From positions 123,923,838 to 123,987,837 of the forward strand of contig CM057000.1 of the NCBI GenBank assembly GCA_029891345.1: DNA of 64,000 nt. The letters run 5' to 3'. The notes beneath the pieces were generated by a model. It did not search any database and was not told where the DNA came from. It worked only from the letters and a program-made list of their open reading frames with translations. The position numbers and the translations under genes are program-made. Shown piece after piece: positions 44,073 to 56,124 of the stretch (positions within the stretch are counted from its first letter, which is position 1; every line of letters starts with the position of its first letter). Source of the stretch: Dryococelus australis (Eukaryota; Arthropoda; Insecta; Phasmatodea; Phasmatidae).

Positions 44073-46260
44073 GAAATTACATTACATGATGGAAATGAGA
44101 ATGACTCAAAGTAGAATGTTTTAAACCTTACTGACTTTCATGTTTGTTCGGTAATATGTATACAGTGTGAAGTCATTTGATAATCCAAAATTACCTAATC
44201 ATGCACCAGCTAAGTCAAGATATTTTGAAAAATCATATAAGTCAAAGTAATATTATTGAAATGATTTTACCTATTATGACGATTCATTGATCGTCATCTA
44301 GTAAAATGTATGGGTTTTAGTAATTTTGCACCACAGTTGGTAGCACTGCGTATTTACAGTTTTTATGTGTATTTATATTTGGTTATATACCTGCAGGTAC
44401 ATGTATTTTCATTGCCATTTATTAATCCAGTATGTATTTTATTGTACGTGGTTTATACGGTAAAAGTACTCTTATTGCTTAGTGCTAACCCGTTATTAAT
44501 TTTGCACATATTTTAAAGGTTGTGGTGTGATATTTGTAATCGATATTATTTGTGCAAAATCGATTTGTAAATAGTCAAGACCGTGGCGCTTGGGGTGGTG
44601 GGATACCGCGACGTCACCTGGCTATGATAGCGAGCCCTGGCCAGTGTGTGAGAGTCCGCCGCGGTGTTTAGACAGTAGCAAGGAGTGTGTGCCTGACCGG
44701 GGAGCTGGACAGTATCGGGAAGTCGGGCGGACGTTTAGCAGTATGGGACTGCTATATAATTTTTCCCCGGTCGTGATGTGCAGTGTGTTAAGCGAGCAAA
44801 TGAACGTCGCCGTAACGTTTCCGGGAGCAAACAAATTAACTGTTCAATGAATATTATAAGAACATGCCTGACATGAACGTAGAATCGATGCTGCTATGTT
44901 TGCCTGTCGCGCGCATTTCCTGCTAATGAAATATGGGCTAAGTATCACAAATACGTAAACTTGATGCGGACGTACTATGTGTGAAACAGCTGCGTGTACG
45001 AGTAATATTCACTTTAATACGAGCGTTACAGAAAATCGCGGAAATAACTGTGAGACCGCGACTTGTGACTGATGGCCGGTGAGATTGAATTTTGCCACGC
45101 TGGTTAAACTGCTCGCTTTACGAGGCTCGAGGACGAGCATATTGAAGTATATGTGGAGTTACAGTGACGTATGTCAGCGGCCCGTATTTTTTGCAATATT
45201 TCTTTGGAGTCCAGAAAAGTAACTTAAAACATTTCTCCGCAACTTGTCTTACGCGGGGGTTTTATTGCGAACGGCGTTTCGTGTGGTTTGAGGACTGGAA
45301 GCATGCCCGTACTTTTGCATAACGACTAAACACGCAGAATATCCCGAGTGTTTCAGTGCGATTCTACATGCTAGCGAGTGCAAGAAATCCGCGCTCGCTT
45401 GCGTGAAAGCCCCGCCGAGGTGAACGACCCGACAGCTGTTCTCCTTTTGACGACGTCGAGCGGGCTGGAGTCCACAGCGAGCTGACACTTGGCAGCAAGG
45501 ACGTTCTCCGACGTGGCCAGGTGCTCGGCTGTACGGTATTCTGTACGAATGCCAATTTCAAGGTGTGAGTTACGCACAAGCACCGTCGTCAGCTTGTACC
45601 TGCGGAGTCCGGCGTCCTTTTTTCAAAAACACTTGTCAAGCACGTCAGGCGCTGCGGAAACGATTTTCGTTCGTGGTTTTAATATTAAATTTTATGTGCA
45701 CCAGATATTGAAAGTTACGGTGTAGGGCAAAAGATGTATAACTTAATTAAAGGGTCTGCCCAAGAAATATGTAAATTGAGTGCGAAACATTTTAATATTT
45801 TTTATTGCGTGCATTTACGAGTAGAATCAGTGCATGTACACAGTCGTTTTGGTGCAAAATAAATAGTGAATCAAAGACATTGAAAATTAAGAGTAGAGAG
45901 ACTTTATTGGCAAATAACCTCTCGATTTACGAAATACTTGTTGTATTTCTGTGACTAAAATAATAGTATTTCGATTGTAGATATTTATAAGGGAAAGAGC
46001 TTGGGCCGCGGCATTTGGGTTTTTCAAGTTGAAATAGCTTTCTTCCCAGTAGGGATATTTTAGGTAATATTAGTGTGTCGTGGAGTGAGGTATAGGTTGA
46101 CACACCTGACACCCCTTCGGGGTAGAAAGGCGTCTCACTATGCAGAATCACACACATTTATTCCTTTATTTTGTATGATTATTTTCCCACATTTTGTGGC
46201 ATGATAGTTTAATAGCAAATCAGTTTTTTTAGTTATCTCAAAATTATGTCTGGTTGACTT
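44073..46260. other. No gene recognised; CpG-richer patch at 44.58-45.70 kb
   Basis: Between the DUF7869-type relic and the right inverted repeat, the sequence is AT-rich until 44580. It then becomes markedly CpG-rich to about 45700, with short frames on both strands (70-86 codons) but no domain. The patch could be a promoter or first exon of a host gene or the element's own regulatory part. 45700-46260 is AT-rich again. Confidence 0.4.
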
Positions 46261-46286
46261 AGGCCCTTTCTGTAGGGACCGATTCA

Positions 46287-47676
46287 TTTAAATTCGCGCC
46301 TGAAAACTATAAGTTGTTACACCGAAATAATTGCCATAGTATTAATAACCTACGACCTTCCTAATGTGCTCTAAGAAGAAGAAAGGAACTATGCATTACA
46401 AAACAAAACAAAGAACACTTACGTGCAGATGCGATTTCATAATACTGTGACGTTAATGGGATGGAACATGCTTTCTGTACCACTATTTTAACGGTATTGC
46501 AGCCTTCACCCGAAATAAATATTAAATATGTGTATTGCGTTTTAATAATATCATTCTTTAACGAAGAAAAAAAAAGATGAAAGTATGTCATCGATAAAAA
46601 CTAAGTTTGTCTAATGTCGAAAATTAAAGATTTCGAGAAGACTTGAACAGTTGTAATTGTCGTTTAGAAGCCTTAAGAAAAAATAAAAAATGCATTTCAA
46701 ATACCAAGTATGCCGTGTGGTTGGTCTCAAATATCACTTCGAGCTTCTAGTGTAGCATGTAGGATTAGCTTTTAACTTACTCTCATCAACAGTTATTCCT
46801 TCACTTTCGGAGAGCCGCATTTTCTTGCTGGAACCCGGGAAAAAAAAGAAAAAAGTTTTTAATCGAGTGCTGAACAACCATTTCAATTTTTTTTTGCGGC
46901 AGGACGAAACGTGTCGATTCCAGTTCTCGGTATTAACGCTGGCTCTTTTTTTTTTTTTTACCACAATTTATGCTTGTTACAACAGGCATTCTCACCAACC
47001 AGACAAGGTAACATTCACAGCCAGGCATCCATATGCGAAGACTGATGGCTCGGTGTTATAGTTACGAAATGAGTTGTGGCACACGCTCACTGGTACTCTG
47101 GGCTTGGAGCAGGATGGGTGGAAGGAAGAGCAGTCATCACAGCACTCCCCCCCCCCCCCCCAGCAGCTTCTCAGTGACAGCCATGGTGGTTCATATACTC
47201 CCCCGCTCACTCCCCCCTCTAACACAAACCACCCTGAAGTCGTGAGTCCTGTATGTGTGAACTGTACTCCTTACCCTTTCACATTACAGTGGCTACCGGA
47301 TGTCAACACTGTCCTCGCAAGATCCGTCAGGGGTCGCGTTTCAGACATCCATTCTCGGTCGCCTCTCGTGGACACTCTCTGTTACGCCGCCAGTCAGATC
47401 GTGTCGTCTGCATATCATTCTGTTCTGGCAATGATTGACATGAGATTCAAATAGTTACTGCAATCTAAAACTTAATTTGCAGACCTGGTAACATACCATT
47501 CGTCCCTTTTTTTTTTTATCGCCCGTATGTTATAAGGATCAGAGCTGTGAAGAGGGGAATCAGTAAAAATATCTTCCCATTTCAATAGTAAATATGTTAA
47601 AATTAGCTTGTCCTTAAATGATTCCGTATATTTCTAGACGAAGTTAAAGTAAACACACGTGTTTAATGCCTTTAAA
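46287..47676. other. No gene recognised
   Basis: Short homopolymers and a run of 14 C at 47149-47162. A 126-codon plus frame (47074-47454) crosses the C run and shows no domain. Its opposite-strand overlap is equally uninformative. Confidence 0.4.
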
Positions 47677-47730
47677 ATTGGCCCTCCATGCCCCCCCCCC
47701 CCACCTTGACAGCCATCAGGGAGGGCCAAT
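47677..47730. repeat. Perfect 11-bp inverted repeat with C-run loop
   Basis: ATTGGCCCTCC (47677-47687) and GGAGGGCCAAT (47720-47730) can form a stem around a 32-base loop containing 12 C. It immediately precedes the 137-bp tandem array. Confidence 0.8.
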
Positions 47731-47750
47731 GCCACCCTGCCCCCATCACA

Positions 47751-48298
47751 AACCCCACACGTTGCTGCGCCACCGAGGCCATAGCTTCAACGTCAGCACC
47801 AGAGACGGGGTCCACGACCCACATCATCGTGCTCCATTGCACTGGCGCCCGCTAACCTGACAAAGTATTCACAATTCCAACCTACAAAACCCCACACGTT
47901 GCTGCGCCACCGAGGCCATAGCTTCAACGTCAGCACCAGAGACGGGGTCCACGACCCACATCATCGTGCTCCATTGCACTGGCGCCCGCTAACCTGACAA
48001 AGTATTCACAATTCCAACCTACAAAACCCCACACGTTGCTGCGCCACAGAGGCCATAGCTTCAACGTCAGCACCAGAGACGGGGTCCACGACCCACATCA
48101 TCGTGCTCCATTGCACTGGCGCCCGCTAACCTGACAAAGTATTCACAATTCCAACCTACAAAACCCCACACGTTGCTGCGCCACAGAGGCCATAGCTTCA
48201 ACGTCAGCACCAGAGACGGGGTCCACGACCCACATCATCGTGCTCCATTGCATTGGCGCCCGCTAACCTGACAAAGTATTCACAATTCCAACCTACAA
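47751..48298. repeat. Tandem array, four 137-bp units
   Basis: Units start at 47751, 47888, 48025 and 48162, all exactly 137 bp, beginning AACCCCACACGTTGCTGCGC and ending ..TTCCAACCTACAAA. They differ by only one or two bases (CACCGAGG/CACAGAGG; CACTGGCG/CATTGGCG), so amplification is recent. The unit is GC-rich relative to the flanks. TTATAAAAGG, a TATA-type motif, lies 40 bp beyond the array (48334). There is no open frame through all units. Confidence 0.95.
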
Positions 48299-51200
48299 AA
48301 CCTCGCATTCCTGATGACCCACTAACGTCAGGCCGTTATAAAAGGTATAACGGGATGACAATTACATTGAGTGTTACAGTAAAACCTGAGTCTTGTGGTT
48401 GTTTGTATACCTATATATTTGGCAAAGAAACATGAATGTTTGAGGCTGTAAAGGAACTGCATGAACTACCGTAATGTGTTTTTGTCAGGAATTGTATATG
48501 CTAATTTGTAGAGTATTTAGATTTAAGTTCACATTCGATGGAGTCTGACATTGTTTACCAAAGGGAAAATGAAACTAATAAGGCTCTGCAATGCGTATAG
48601 TTACGTCAGCATATCACAATATTTAAGTTTCACTGGCAGATTCATTCTGCAGCTCAGTAATTATAAATAATAGCATTTTTTTCGGAAAATGGCAAAGCAT
48701 CTCTAGACGTACCTAAAGATTATGTTGAAACATTACAAATATGACTATTTGTAATATATTAATTTTTTTTTACTTTAAATCTCTCATGCATTGTGTCATC
48801 ACTTAGGAAAAGATAAAAAAAATGTCATTAAATGTCGCACATAAAAGCGCATTGTTAAAATGATGCCGTCTGCGGCTGTCAGTCTAGCCCTCGTTGACCC
48901 GCGCGCACTATCTAGCGGTCCAGGTAAAAACTTCCTGCAGTAGAGGGCTGGCTACGGGGCACATTTCCAGAGGCCACCACCAGCCCTGCCGCTAAGCGAA
49001 TCAGTGCAACGACTATTGATGCCACAAGACGTAACTTTTTATACCGTGTGTAACTTGCAGCGCTGCACATAGGGAAATTTGCCTAATATCAAAGTAACTC
49101 CCAATAAATGAATATGACGTAATCCTAATCAAAGTTACGTAGCAATGAAGGTGCAAAGTGCCGACCACGTGGCCACGTGGATCTCAGCCATCCTACATTA
49201 TTATGTAGAAGTGCTTGGTATTTTATAATCACAAAAATAAGGGGCCTTCAGGCTAGTAGTAAGCCCTTTTGTAAACGCAATGCAATAGATTGTTTAAATT
49301 GTCGTGTCGATGTCGCCAGAATGACAACACACTCTTCGAACTGCGCAGAAATTAAAATACTTAATTTAAGAATTCAAGTGTCTCCAAACGTACGTTTCTC
49401 TTGCAGTTCACAGATGGACTTAAATTGCAAAAAATTTTTTAATAAAAATTTGTAGCATGTAATTTTTATATGTTGTATTGCATTTCTATTCAAGTGTCTT
49501 GCACGACGTGAAAAAAAATGTGTGCTTCATCCAGTGTTATGTTACACATCATCCATATAATATTTTTATCGGGGACATAATTGTTTTGCCGCTGCGTCGG
49601 TTCCAGGTGTCACCCGCACCATGCCAACCCATTTAGTTTTGGTTCAGCGGGCGTCAGGGCAGGTCGTGTCCACGCAACTCAGAGGTGACGCATCTTAGCA
49701 CTCATCACGGAATTCACAGTAGACTTTAATTTTTCTGCGACATTTTTATATCTCTCGTGCACCTCCGAGTATACCTCCCATCCGGAGCAGACTCAGGGCC
49801 CCTCCGGCAAATTTATTACTTAAATATTTTCAATTACGTCTACGACGCTTCAGCAGTTTATGCCATATACCCGCTTATGTCTTAAATCCTGTATGATCAC
49901 ATCAGCAGTGTTGAATAATCATCAATTTTATTGAACGGATGTGTTCGAGTATATTTATTCTCGCTTGTCGAGGAAGTTTAATGCAGACGGGCCTTATATC
50001 AGCCAAATACCTGCCACGTGTTTACGACCACGTAAGTTCTTGAGTGCTGAATGTGCATTTTTCTTGAAGTGTGTCTCAGTGTTTGATATGGCGTGTCGGG
50101 AAACTAGAATATCCCAGCTCGAGTAATAAATATTACAGGTTACGTAAGTACATGATGCTCTTGTAACATCATCGTATTGAGACGCCAGGGGACGCAGGGT
50201 CATTTAGCACAGGCTTTTCGACCACCGCCTACCTAAATAGCCTTGTGTTAACCCGAGCGGACCCCCCTCGCTGGTTAGCTAGTGCCCTCCGGACACTTAC
50301 ATCTGACATCTGGACCCTGTGACCACACCGTTAGAGGTCAATTGGCCTGCTCGCATTTGGGCTTCACCACGCCGCGCCGATCCCCGCGAGGTGTTGAAAT
50401 GTAAATGCATGAAAGCCTTGCTTAAAGGTCAGATATTAGTTCACCAGGCGTAGCATAGATCGCAGCATCTGTTCGATCTGCTAAACATTTTTTCCAGTTC
50501 TCCACGCCGGAAAATGGTGGCTTTGATAGGGCAATGAATTGTCCCCCACTGTTTTCTGGTGTGAAATTTCGTTTTGTATGCTGTTGTTTTGATAGGACTA
50601 GCGCGGGGAGTGCCGAAACATTTCATGTTGAGCTATTTTCGAACATATTTGGAATTAGTGAATAATTTAGCAGCATTGCCGGGGTATGCAAGTTGAGATT
50701 TCTGAAAGTAAGAAAGTGAGTGGAAATTATCGCTGGCCAGACCCTGTTGTATTTTCTACTATTTGATGGTTTCGTGAAGTTCATGACTTTGCTTTTTCCA
50801 ATTTTTAAATGTTGTAGGACAGCTGTCCTTTTTGATAAGTTGGATACTCGCCGACGTTGTGCCTTAGTACGAAATAATTAAAGCCAGTTATTTTTTTTTA
50901 CCTAACTTCCCGTCAATTATGACGAGCAGTTAAATGCGTATCGAAGGTGAGAGAAGTATGATTAGGGCAAGATAATTAATTGCTTGTGCGCTCGTGAGCT
51001 GAGCTTTAAGTATGAGTATTTTTGTGATTTAAATTTGGGCACTGTAGTGAGGTTAGATGCCTATTTTGTATCATGCTGGTGCGGTACTTTTGTATATTTA
51101 ATGAGTTAGTTCGTCTGAAAATATATGCTTTAAAAGGTATGTTCATGTAAGCGCAGATGGTGCTTAACAGATATGTTTTATGAGTCCGGTTAAGAGTGTA

Positions 51201-52489
51201 TTTCATTACCTATTTTAAAGAGGATCTTTTAAAGACATGTCTGAGAATTATTTGGTGATCCCACTTTATTGTGAATAATTTAAATGGAGTTCAGTGGGTA
51301 ACTTTTTAGCCACTTAAATACGATCGTACGTTTCAAAGCTGTGGTTGACCACACATTGTTTTATGAGAAGTGGAATCATTTCCAGGGTGTACACTAATTG
51401 TAGTGAAGATCCCTACAGTAATGCGGATCTGTATCTAGCCAGCTGTGGCTGTATTAAATATGAAATTTTGAATTTCTTCAATACCCATTTATAAAACTAT
51501 TATTATAGTTTTGGAGATAATTATTTTCTATTTATATCACTGTGCAAGTAATAAATTAATGTGTGATTCATAATTCTTTGCCTCATCTACAGAATGTTTG
51601 TGAATAAAGATAATATAAAGTTGAGGCATTTGTGTATATGTTATTTAAAGGTGCTGAAATAATAAAAATAATGTCCATCTCATTTATATAAATAGTGTGT
51701 ACCTGAAGATAAATCAGAAACTTACGTAGCCCTAATCATATGCAAGGAAATAAATGTTCCGCTTGGTGTATGGTCTCCATACTTACTCCTAGTGTACCAG
51801 TATATGAATAAGGAACGAAGTGCAATAACATGTGTTATGATATTGATTTGTGAGACTGTTATATATTTATTACCCTGGGCCTGTTGTTTACTGCACAAGG
51901 TAAGAATAACCTCAAACCACATCCATGCCATATTTGCACGCCATATTGGCAGAAAAACAATTCAATGTTGGGACACGGAGATTGGTTGTGCGCAGCCAGC
52001 GAGATCGGTCTACCTCATCTTTAGTCTATCTTTAGTCTGAATGAAAAGCAAAAGTATTGGCGAGTAAATTCCTACATCAAATTATGTTTAAAGTAGTTAA
52101 TATAAAATTAGTACATATGTTTTTTTTTGACAAAATAGATTTATTTTTAAATCTGGAGTGATAAATATGTGTCCTCAATTGAGGATAACAAGCATAAATT
52201 TAGTATTATATTTTGTAAATGTTTATGTCTTCATTTCTATTTTCTCTTTTTCATTACAGAAAAGAATCTTATTATATGCAACTTTATAAAATATGTAGTA
52301 CATATGAATGATTTTAGTTTGAAACATGCATGAAATGTCAAAAAAATGATAGAAGCCACATTTTTTTTTGTAAAACATTTGCTACAGCACTGTAAATGTG
52401 TAATTTGCTATCACTGATAATCAATATGTAGTTGTTAGAGTAGTTTTAGTTATTACATCGAATTTTGGTTTTATAATAAGTCGTGGCCA
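48299..52489. other. No gene recognised
   Basis: About 4.2 kb without a supported gene. Short frames at 49177-49455 (92 codons, plus) and 51792-52040 (82 codons, plus) show no motif. CACAAGGTAAGAAT near 51893 is a strong splice-donor match, but no exon can be argued. A CpG-richer patch at 50210-50400 has nothing further. Confidence 0.4.
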
Positions 52490-52501
52490 TAATTATATTT
52501 T

Positions 52502-53269
52502 TTATTTTGTAAAAAAAATACACCATACATGGTTTATGTTGTAGGGTCTACCCTGTTCGTTGACGATGTGACCTAGAAATTGTAGATTAGGTTTTCCCAA
52601 ATTACATTTATTGTTTCCGCAGGTAAGTTCATTGATGGCCAGACGTTCCAGGTGGTTGATGTGCTCCTCCCACGAGCGAGACCAAATGATGACGTAGTCT
52701 AAATAGGCCAGGTCTAAATAGGCGAATTCCCCAATAAACCCATCCAAGGCACGAACCATCATGGCCTGGAATGTCGCAGGGGTGCAATTTAGCCCGAATA
52801 GCATCGCACAGAATTGTAGGCTGCGGCCATCGGGGGTGGTGAATGCCGTTTTGTGGCGGTCCGCTGGGTGTACTGTCACCTGTCAGTTTCCGCTTCTCAA
52901 GTTAATGGTGGTCAAGACCTTCGACTGTCCCAAGGTGCTGAGGGCATCCTTGACATGGATATAAATTGTTACAGAGGGGGAGGGGGGCTCTGTGTAACTT
53001 GATTTAACCTGCAGAAGACCACGCAGAAGCGCCGTATCCTGTACTTTATGGGGCGAGTGTTATCGCTGAATTGAATTTACTCTCCGGAGGTTAAATAACT
53101 TCTTCGTCCAGTATCTTATTGATCTGCTACTGAATAATTCGACATTGGTGTGGATAACATTGCCTCGGACTGTCGAAAATAGTGGTATTGTCAATGAGCG
53201 GTATTCGATGCTCGGCCACTTTTGTATGATGCAGTGGGTCTGCCACAGTAAAGACGCCACGATGCTCAT
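52502..53269 (-). pseudogene. Gypsy reverse transcriptase, truncated and mutated (relic 1)
   Basis: The N-terminal part near 53080-53220 reads EHRIPLIDNTTIFDSPRQC and INKILDEEVI in a mixed frame. The main open segment (52502-52879) reads HPADRHKTAFTTPDG, LQFCAMLFGLNCTPATFQAM and AYLDYVIIWSRS. The usual YLDD catalytic motif is YLDY, and the preceding phrase is locally duplicated (FAYLDLAYLDY). FLGHIVNEQG follows, then the homology ends near 52520. It is not active. Confidence 0.85.
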
Positions 53270-53382
53270 TTAACAGCAGTTGCATGGCATCCTGGTACTA
53301 TGGGGGAACAGTGATCTAGTTCGTCCAGTGACACCACCGGGGCTTGTTCCACTGGTCGCCGATCCAGATTATAGATGGTCTT

Positions 53383-53700
53383 TCATTCCTTCTGTCCAAA
53401 ATGGATGTGACGAGCTGCCAGTTCCACCATGGTATTCTGATCGGTTAGCCAGGGTAACCCTAAAATGGCGTCTTCGCGAATGTCGTCGGTTATGAATGCG
53501 GTGGAGGATGTCTCAATGTCCCTTCTACTGACGGCAATATTAACTTCACCTTGAATTTGACCAGTATGTTGCAATGTTGCCAAATGAATAACCTGTTGAA
53601 CATTTTTTATTTCACTATTTTGAACAAATGTACACTTGATGAAATTGTGGGTTGCAGCATTGTAAATTAAGGCATGGCACTGCTGCCCATTGATTTCCAC
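53383..53700 (-). pseudogene. Retropepsin-like aspartic protease, active site lost (relic 1)
   Basis: A frame of 105 codons. CHALIYNAATHNFI corresponds to the usual ALIDTGATHNFI motif, so the catalytic Asp-Thr-Gly is replaced by Tyr-Asn-Ala. VNIAVSRRDIETSSTAFITD and ILGLPWLTDQN match the flap and the ILG(M/L)PWL end motif of Gypsy proteases. It lies between gag and RT as expected. Confidence 0.85.
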
Positions 53701-53813
53701 AGCAATCCAAATAAAACCGCGTGGTGTACTGCTGATTTGATTGATGAATGTTTGTAGTGGGGTCGAGTCCGTGGTGTTATCAACTTTACAGGGGCAAGCT
53801 GCGTCCGACAGCT

Positions 53814-55341
53814 TTATCCCATTCTCACTACTCCCTTATGTGTATCACTATGTGGGGCATGATTTTGTGGGCCCACTCGTTCCGGACAGTCATTATCCCA
53901 GGGTTCTCCCATGCACCACCAGCAAGGACGTGCAGGTCGTCGATTCCCCTCAGCAAAACATGAGGGAACGGAATTCTTGAAAGTGTTGCGGGTTGCATTC
54001 ACTGCAGGTTCCATAGGGAAGTGGTTTGTTATTCTCTCAGCATTGGGCATAGGCATGGCTTCCTCACCTGAATGTCCCCAGGCTCGGATTTATGCATTTT
54101 CCCAGCATGGTTGTTCATGGCAAGGCTGATCTTGAATTCTTGCATCAAGCAACATTACTGTTTGTATGAAGTCCCGTTCTGACGAGGTGATTACTGGGCA
54201 AGAGAAGCCCAGTATTCCGGTCGCGCCATACTTGCAACCACTTCTAGAATGTCTTTCAGTTCCAGTTCAGGGTTGTACGTTGACACCAAAATGATTTTCT
54301 TTGTGGCAAAATTATATAACGATTCTTCACCCTGCTCTTCTGGGATAATTTGGCTTCTGGCACGAAGGAAAATGAATGTGTTAGCGAAACGACACGTGGA
54401 CATCTGGCTGAACTCTTTCCACATCATCCCATAATGGTTAACTCCTCGCCACCAAGCCTTCGCATCACTTCCCAAGTGCTAGCCTATGCAGGACGGCCAG
54501 TCCTCTGGGTCGACACTATAACGACTTAACCTGCTTTCACAGGCTTTCACAGGCACTATCTGCGCCGCCATAATGCGGCAGTTACTGGAATTGGGCCGGT
54601 GTGGTAACAGTGGGTGTCATCTGTCTCCGGAATGGGTGCCACTTGTAAAGGCAGGGTTGAGTACGCAGGTTGGCATGGCAACTCCAGAACAGGTGCTTGT
54701 GGAATCTGTTGCACGTGGCTGTAAAATTCCGTTTTGATAGTGATGGTGGTTGGCATCTGCAGCTTCTGTATTGTAGCCAGTTTCGGCATCAGCTGTACAC
54801 ACTGGTCCATGAAGGGTATGGCCAGTTGGTAATGTAAACAAACAATGCGCCATACGTCATGAGTGTTGCACTGTCCCTCAGTGATATACATTTTTCATAG
54901 CACAGCCTCCAAAACCTGTGGCATGCAAGAGTTGCAGTTCCAAGCCCATCACAAATTTCTGTGTTTGCACATTTTTGCAAAATTGAGCAAAAACGAGAAG
55001 GTGATGACAATGAACTTTGTGGTCCCATGCATGAGCACAGACTTGGTGTGCATACCTGGGCTCATGTATCCGGTGGGTTGTTTTGGTTTGAGGCACTGTG
55101 CACACACATCCCCGGGCTGTCCCGAAACAGTCCGCGACCAACCTCCCTCTCCCAGTTCCGCGTTGAGTAGATCAACCTGTTCCTGCAGCCGACGAGCTGC
55201 AGTCACATCACTGCATACACAAGTCCTTCCCTGGAGGTGAGTAAGCGAAAACGGGTCTTGTTTCGGAGCAGGCCTCAAGCACTAATGGCAGAATGTTGTT
55301 GGTTTGCCATTAGATGTTTGCCAGTCGCTATGTCTTGGCAT
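53814..55341 (-). pseudogene. Gypsy gag, broken (relic 1)
   Basis: Likely starts at ATG 55341 (MPRHSDWQTSNGKPTTFC), with a stop soon after near 55284. It continues QLRP-type text as CLRPAPKQDPFSL and AARRLQEQVDLLNAELGEGG (to 54949). The capsid-like core is at 54191-54475 (SDAKAWWRGVNHYGMMWKEF and ..PEEQGEESLYNFATKKI, typical retrotransposon gag). A zinc knuckle remnant near 53920 reads CWWCMGEPWDNDCPE, in which the expected His is not evident. Several frameshifts separate the parts. Confidence 0.82.
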
Positions 55342-56124
55342 GATGACCCCAACTGGAATTAGCACATTAGATATTACCACCAGTAGAGGAAAATGATGAA
55401 CCAGGTCTCAAAGGACAGGAAACATGTGGGCACACGTGATCTCACGCAGCGTACAAGACAAACACTGAATAGGAACAAGGAACAACACATTCCTCTTCAA
55501 GTTCCTTTAAATCAAGGTTAAGCACAACAGAGTAGAAATTGTCTGAAAAAGTAATGTCCTCATACTTTTCAAAGGTGACTTCTGAATTCAAGGTTTTGCC
55601 ATGCCTGAAGACACATACACACTGACAACCACCAGAAAAACTCCCATGACCAACATGGTGAAACCGAAAAAATGAAGGTTACCCTTTAAAGAGCAAGGTG
55701 GCAACACAAGACTATACGGCGAATACAAAGACCTAACATGAACTGAAACAGAATTGTTTCTTTATTACACCCACGAAAGGGCAAACAACATCAATGACTA
55801 AAGTTAAATAACTTTTATTTTTGGATGACATACAGCTCAAGATCCAAATACCTACAAGAGTTTCACATCTGATGAACCTATTTAGTTCAATACCCAAATA
55901 AATATAAAATACCTGTAACACTGGACATTACACCACATAATTTTCCATACTACATATATACATACATCAATTCAATATAAGCCATTGTTATCACAAGACA
56001 AATGAAATTGCACAAGAAGCAATACAACATAGATAAGATGTTACTTTAATTAGTACCGTGATTTTTTGTTGAAGTGTGAGCTCACAAAGATATGGATCCT
56101 AAAATGATTCGGTTCAATGGATGA
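55342..56124. other. No gene recognised (between two Gypsy relics)
   Basis: Expected to hold the 5' LTR of relic 1 or the 3' LTR of relic 2 (both on the minus strand). I could not pair any sequence here with sequence beyond 60590, so no LTR is called. Confidence 0.4.

Larger units (their letters stand above)
41795..46286 (+). mobile_element. 4.5 kb TIR-bounded segment carrying a DUF7869-type gene
   Basis: The left end TGAATCGGTCCCTGCAGAAA, continuing AGGCCT (41795-41820), is matched by the reverse complement of 46261-46286, TGAATCGGTCCCTACAGAAA, continuing GGGCCT (24 of 26 bases). The only recognisable gene between them is the DUF7869-type relic at 42172-44072. Genes of this type are multi-copy in insects and suspected to be transposon-derived (recalled, not searched). 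No clear target duplication flanks the ends, so one-element status is an inference. Confidence 0.55.
52490..55341 (-). mobile_element. Gypsy-type LTR retrotransposon relic 1 (truncated)
   Basis: Minus-strand order is gag (55341 to 53814), protease (53700-53383) and reverse transcriptase (53269-52502). It is cut off just after the RT active site, so RNase H, integrase and the 3' LTR are missing. No LTR or primer site could be identified at the 5' side. The gag sequence and protease type differ from relic 2, so this is a separate lineage. Confidence 0.85.

Noticed and set aside
53741-54129. Plus-strand frames of 71-80 codons
   Set aside because: They are antisense to the zinc knuckle and gag part of Gypsy relic 1.
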